Origin: CAYQZD01 sp964421875
GTDB lineage: Bacteria; Electryoneota; Tariuqbacteria; Tariuqbacterales; Tariuqbacteraceae
Reading direction: 5' to 3'
Length of the DNA stretch: 5,197 bases
Assembly (NCBI GenBank): GCA_964421875.1
Contig: CAYQZD010000188.1
Location: forward strand, 1 to 5,197
Shown here: positions 4,970 through 5,197 of the stretch, piece after piece
Position numbering within the stretch: the stretch's first letter is position 1
Layout: every line of letters begins with the position of its first letter
The notes under the pieces: generated by a model
Database searches by the model: none
The model's input: only the letters and a program-made list of their open reading frames with translations
What the model was told of the DNA's origin: nothing
Made by a program: the position numbers and the translations under genes

Positions 4970-4997
4970 TGCCGCAGAGTCCCCGCACTCTGCGCCA
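4970..4997. repeat. CYCCGC-loop hairpin, copy 4
   Basis: It is identical to copy 1 over 28 bases except 4995 (C instead of G), which leaves 10 of 11 base pairs; the loop is CCCCGC (4981-4986). The near-identity to a copy 281 bp away points to recent duplication or repeated insertion of one parent. It marks the right end of the palindrome island. Confidence 0.88.
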
Positions 4998-5048
4998 TCT
5001 TTGTTGGCTTCGAACAATCCACCCCACAACATTAACTATCACATAAAC

Positions 5049-5077
5049 TTGACTTTATATCCGGTTTTCACTATTAT
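5049..5077 (+). promoter_or_regulatory. Sigma70-type promoter P1, TTGACT-17-TATTAT
   Basis: The -35 box TTGACT (5049-5054) and the -10 box TATTAT (5072-5077) each match the consensus at five of six positions, with the ideal 17-nt spacer. The initiation site would be near 5084. No open reading frame with an RBS and start follows inside the window, so it probably serves a gene or RNA beyond the right edge. GAGGGGGAG (5101-5109) looks like a Shine-Dalgarno site, but the nearest frame (TTG 5119) closes after 11 codons. Confidence 0.6.
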
Positions 5078-5118
5078 TCAAAATATGTTTCCATACATTT
5101 GAGGGGGAGTATATATTT

Positions 5119-5147
5119 TTGGTTCATCTCCAAATTAGCTGTATAAT
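5119..5147 (+). promoter_or_regulatory. Sigma70-type promoter P2, TTGGTT-17-TATAAT
   Basis: A perfect TATAAT -10 box (5142-5147) has TTGGTT (5119-5124), three of six consensus positions, exactly 17 nt upstream. It lies about 70 bp downstream of P1 in the same direction, making a tandem pair. The last 50 bases hold only an ATG at 5182 with five codons left in the window and no RBS in front, so I do not call a gene there. Confidence 0.5.
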
Positions 5148-5197
5148 CTATTAATTTGCGGATTCAACGCTCGCTGCTCTGATGATTAATTCGGTTC

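Larger units (their letters stand above)
4452..4997. repeat. Intergenic island of clustered palindromic repeats
   Basis: No credible gene lies in this stretch after ftsK. Instead about a dozen short inverted repeats follow each other with little space between, belonging to at least five sequence types, listed individually. Open frames crossing it (for example 4360-4845 on +) are out-of-phase readings of ftsK joined to repeats; their SLRAKRSN-like segment is the well-known artefact translation of the ATTGC...GCAAT element. The mixture of unrelated types side by side suggests repeated insertion into, or next to, earlier copies. REP/BIME-like islands downstream of genes are the nearest described analogue. 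Whether the sequence acts as DNA (insertion target, protein binding) or as RNA (3' end protection of the ftsK message) cannot be seen here. Confidence 0.85.

Noticed and set aside
4689..4997. CRISPR array (28-bp palindromic repeats with spacers)
   Set aside because: Repeats are not identical, their spacing is irregular (starts 70, 57 and 154 nt apart), and the intervening sequence contains other palindromes, not unique spacers; no cas gene is present.
4481..4997. Integron attC series or a Tn attachment region
   Set aside because: No GTTRRRY/RYYYAAC core sites, no cassettes between the hairpins, and no integrase.

Overview
The window looks like a chromosomal segment of an uncultivated, probably Gram-negative-type bacterium. 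It carries three housekeeping-type genes, all on the + strand and closely spaced: an aminomethyltransferase (gcvT), a ComB-family 2-phosphosulfolactate phosphatase, and a membrane-anchored DNA translocase (ftsK/spoIIIE). The genes have moderate to high GC and many C-ending codons, while both outer edges are AT-rich. The phylum cannot be fixed from sequence alone. From memory, the gene set and the many nomadic palindromes recall FCB-type candidate phyla such as Marinimicrobia or Cloacimonadota; treat that as a weak guess.

Layout. Positions 1-217 are AT-rich and hold no convincing gene. Positions 218-315 are an uninterrupted heptamer array, AAC(C/G)AG(C/T) x14, that runs directly into the Shine-Dalgarno sequence of gcvT. 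gcvT (330-1409, TTG start) is followed after 83 nt by comB (1493-2257, ATG start). After a further 22 nt comes ftsK, whose best start is a TTG at 2280 rather than the ATG at 2172 inside comB. The same strand and short gaps suggest one transcription unit, though the three products have no obvious shared pathway: glycine/C1 metabolism, sulfonate-type phosphatase chemistry, and chromosome segregation.

Positions 4452-4997 hold no credible gene but are packed with palindromes. About a dozen hairpins of at least five sequence types lie almost end to end. Four of them (4689-4716, 4759-4786, 4816-4844, 4970-4997) share a C(C/T)CCGC loop closed by T-A and have different stems. Copies 1 and 2 keep all 11 base pairs through three compensatory changes; this is the most interesting signal in the window. 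One further hairpin (4646-4679) has an 11-bp stem followed by T5 and could terminate transcription.

Positions 4998-5197 are AT-rich again and contain two good sigma70-type promoters in tandem (TTGACT-17-TATTAT and TTGGTT-17-TATAAT). Both point rightward, so a new transcription unit probably starts just beyond the right edge.
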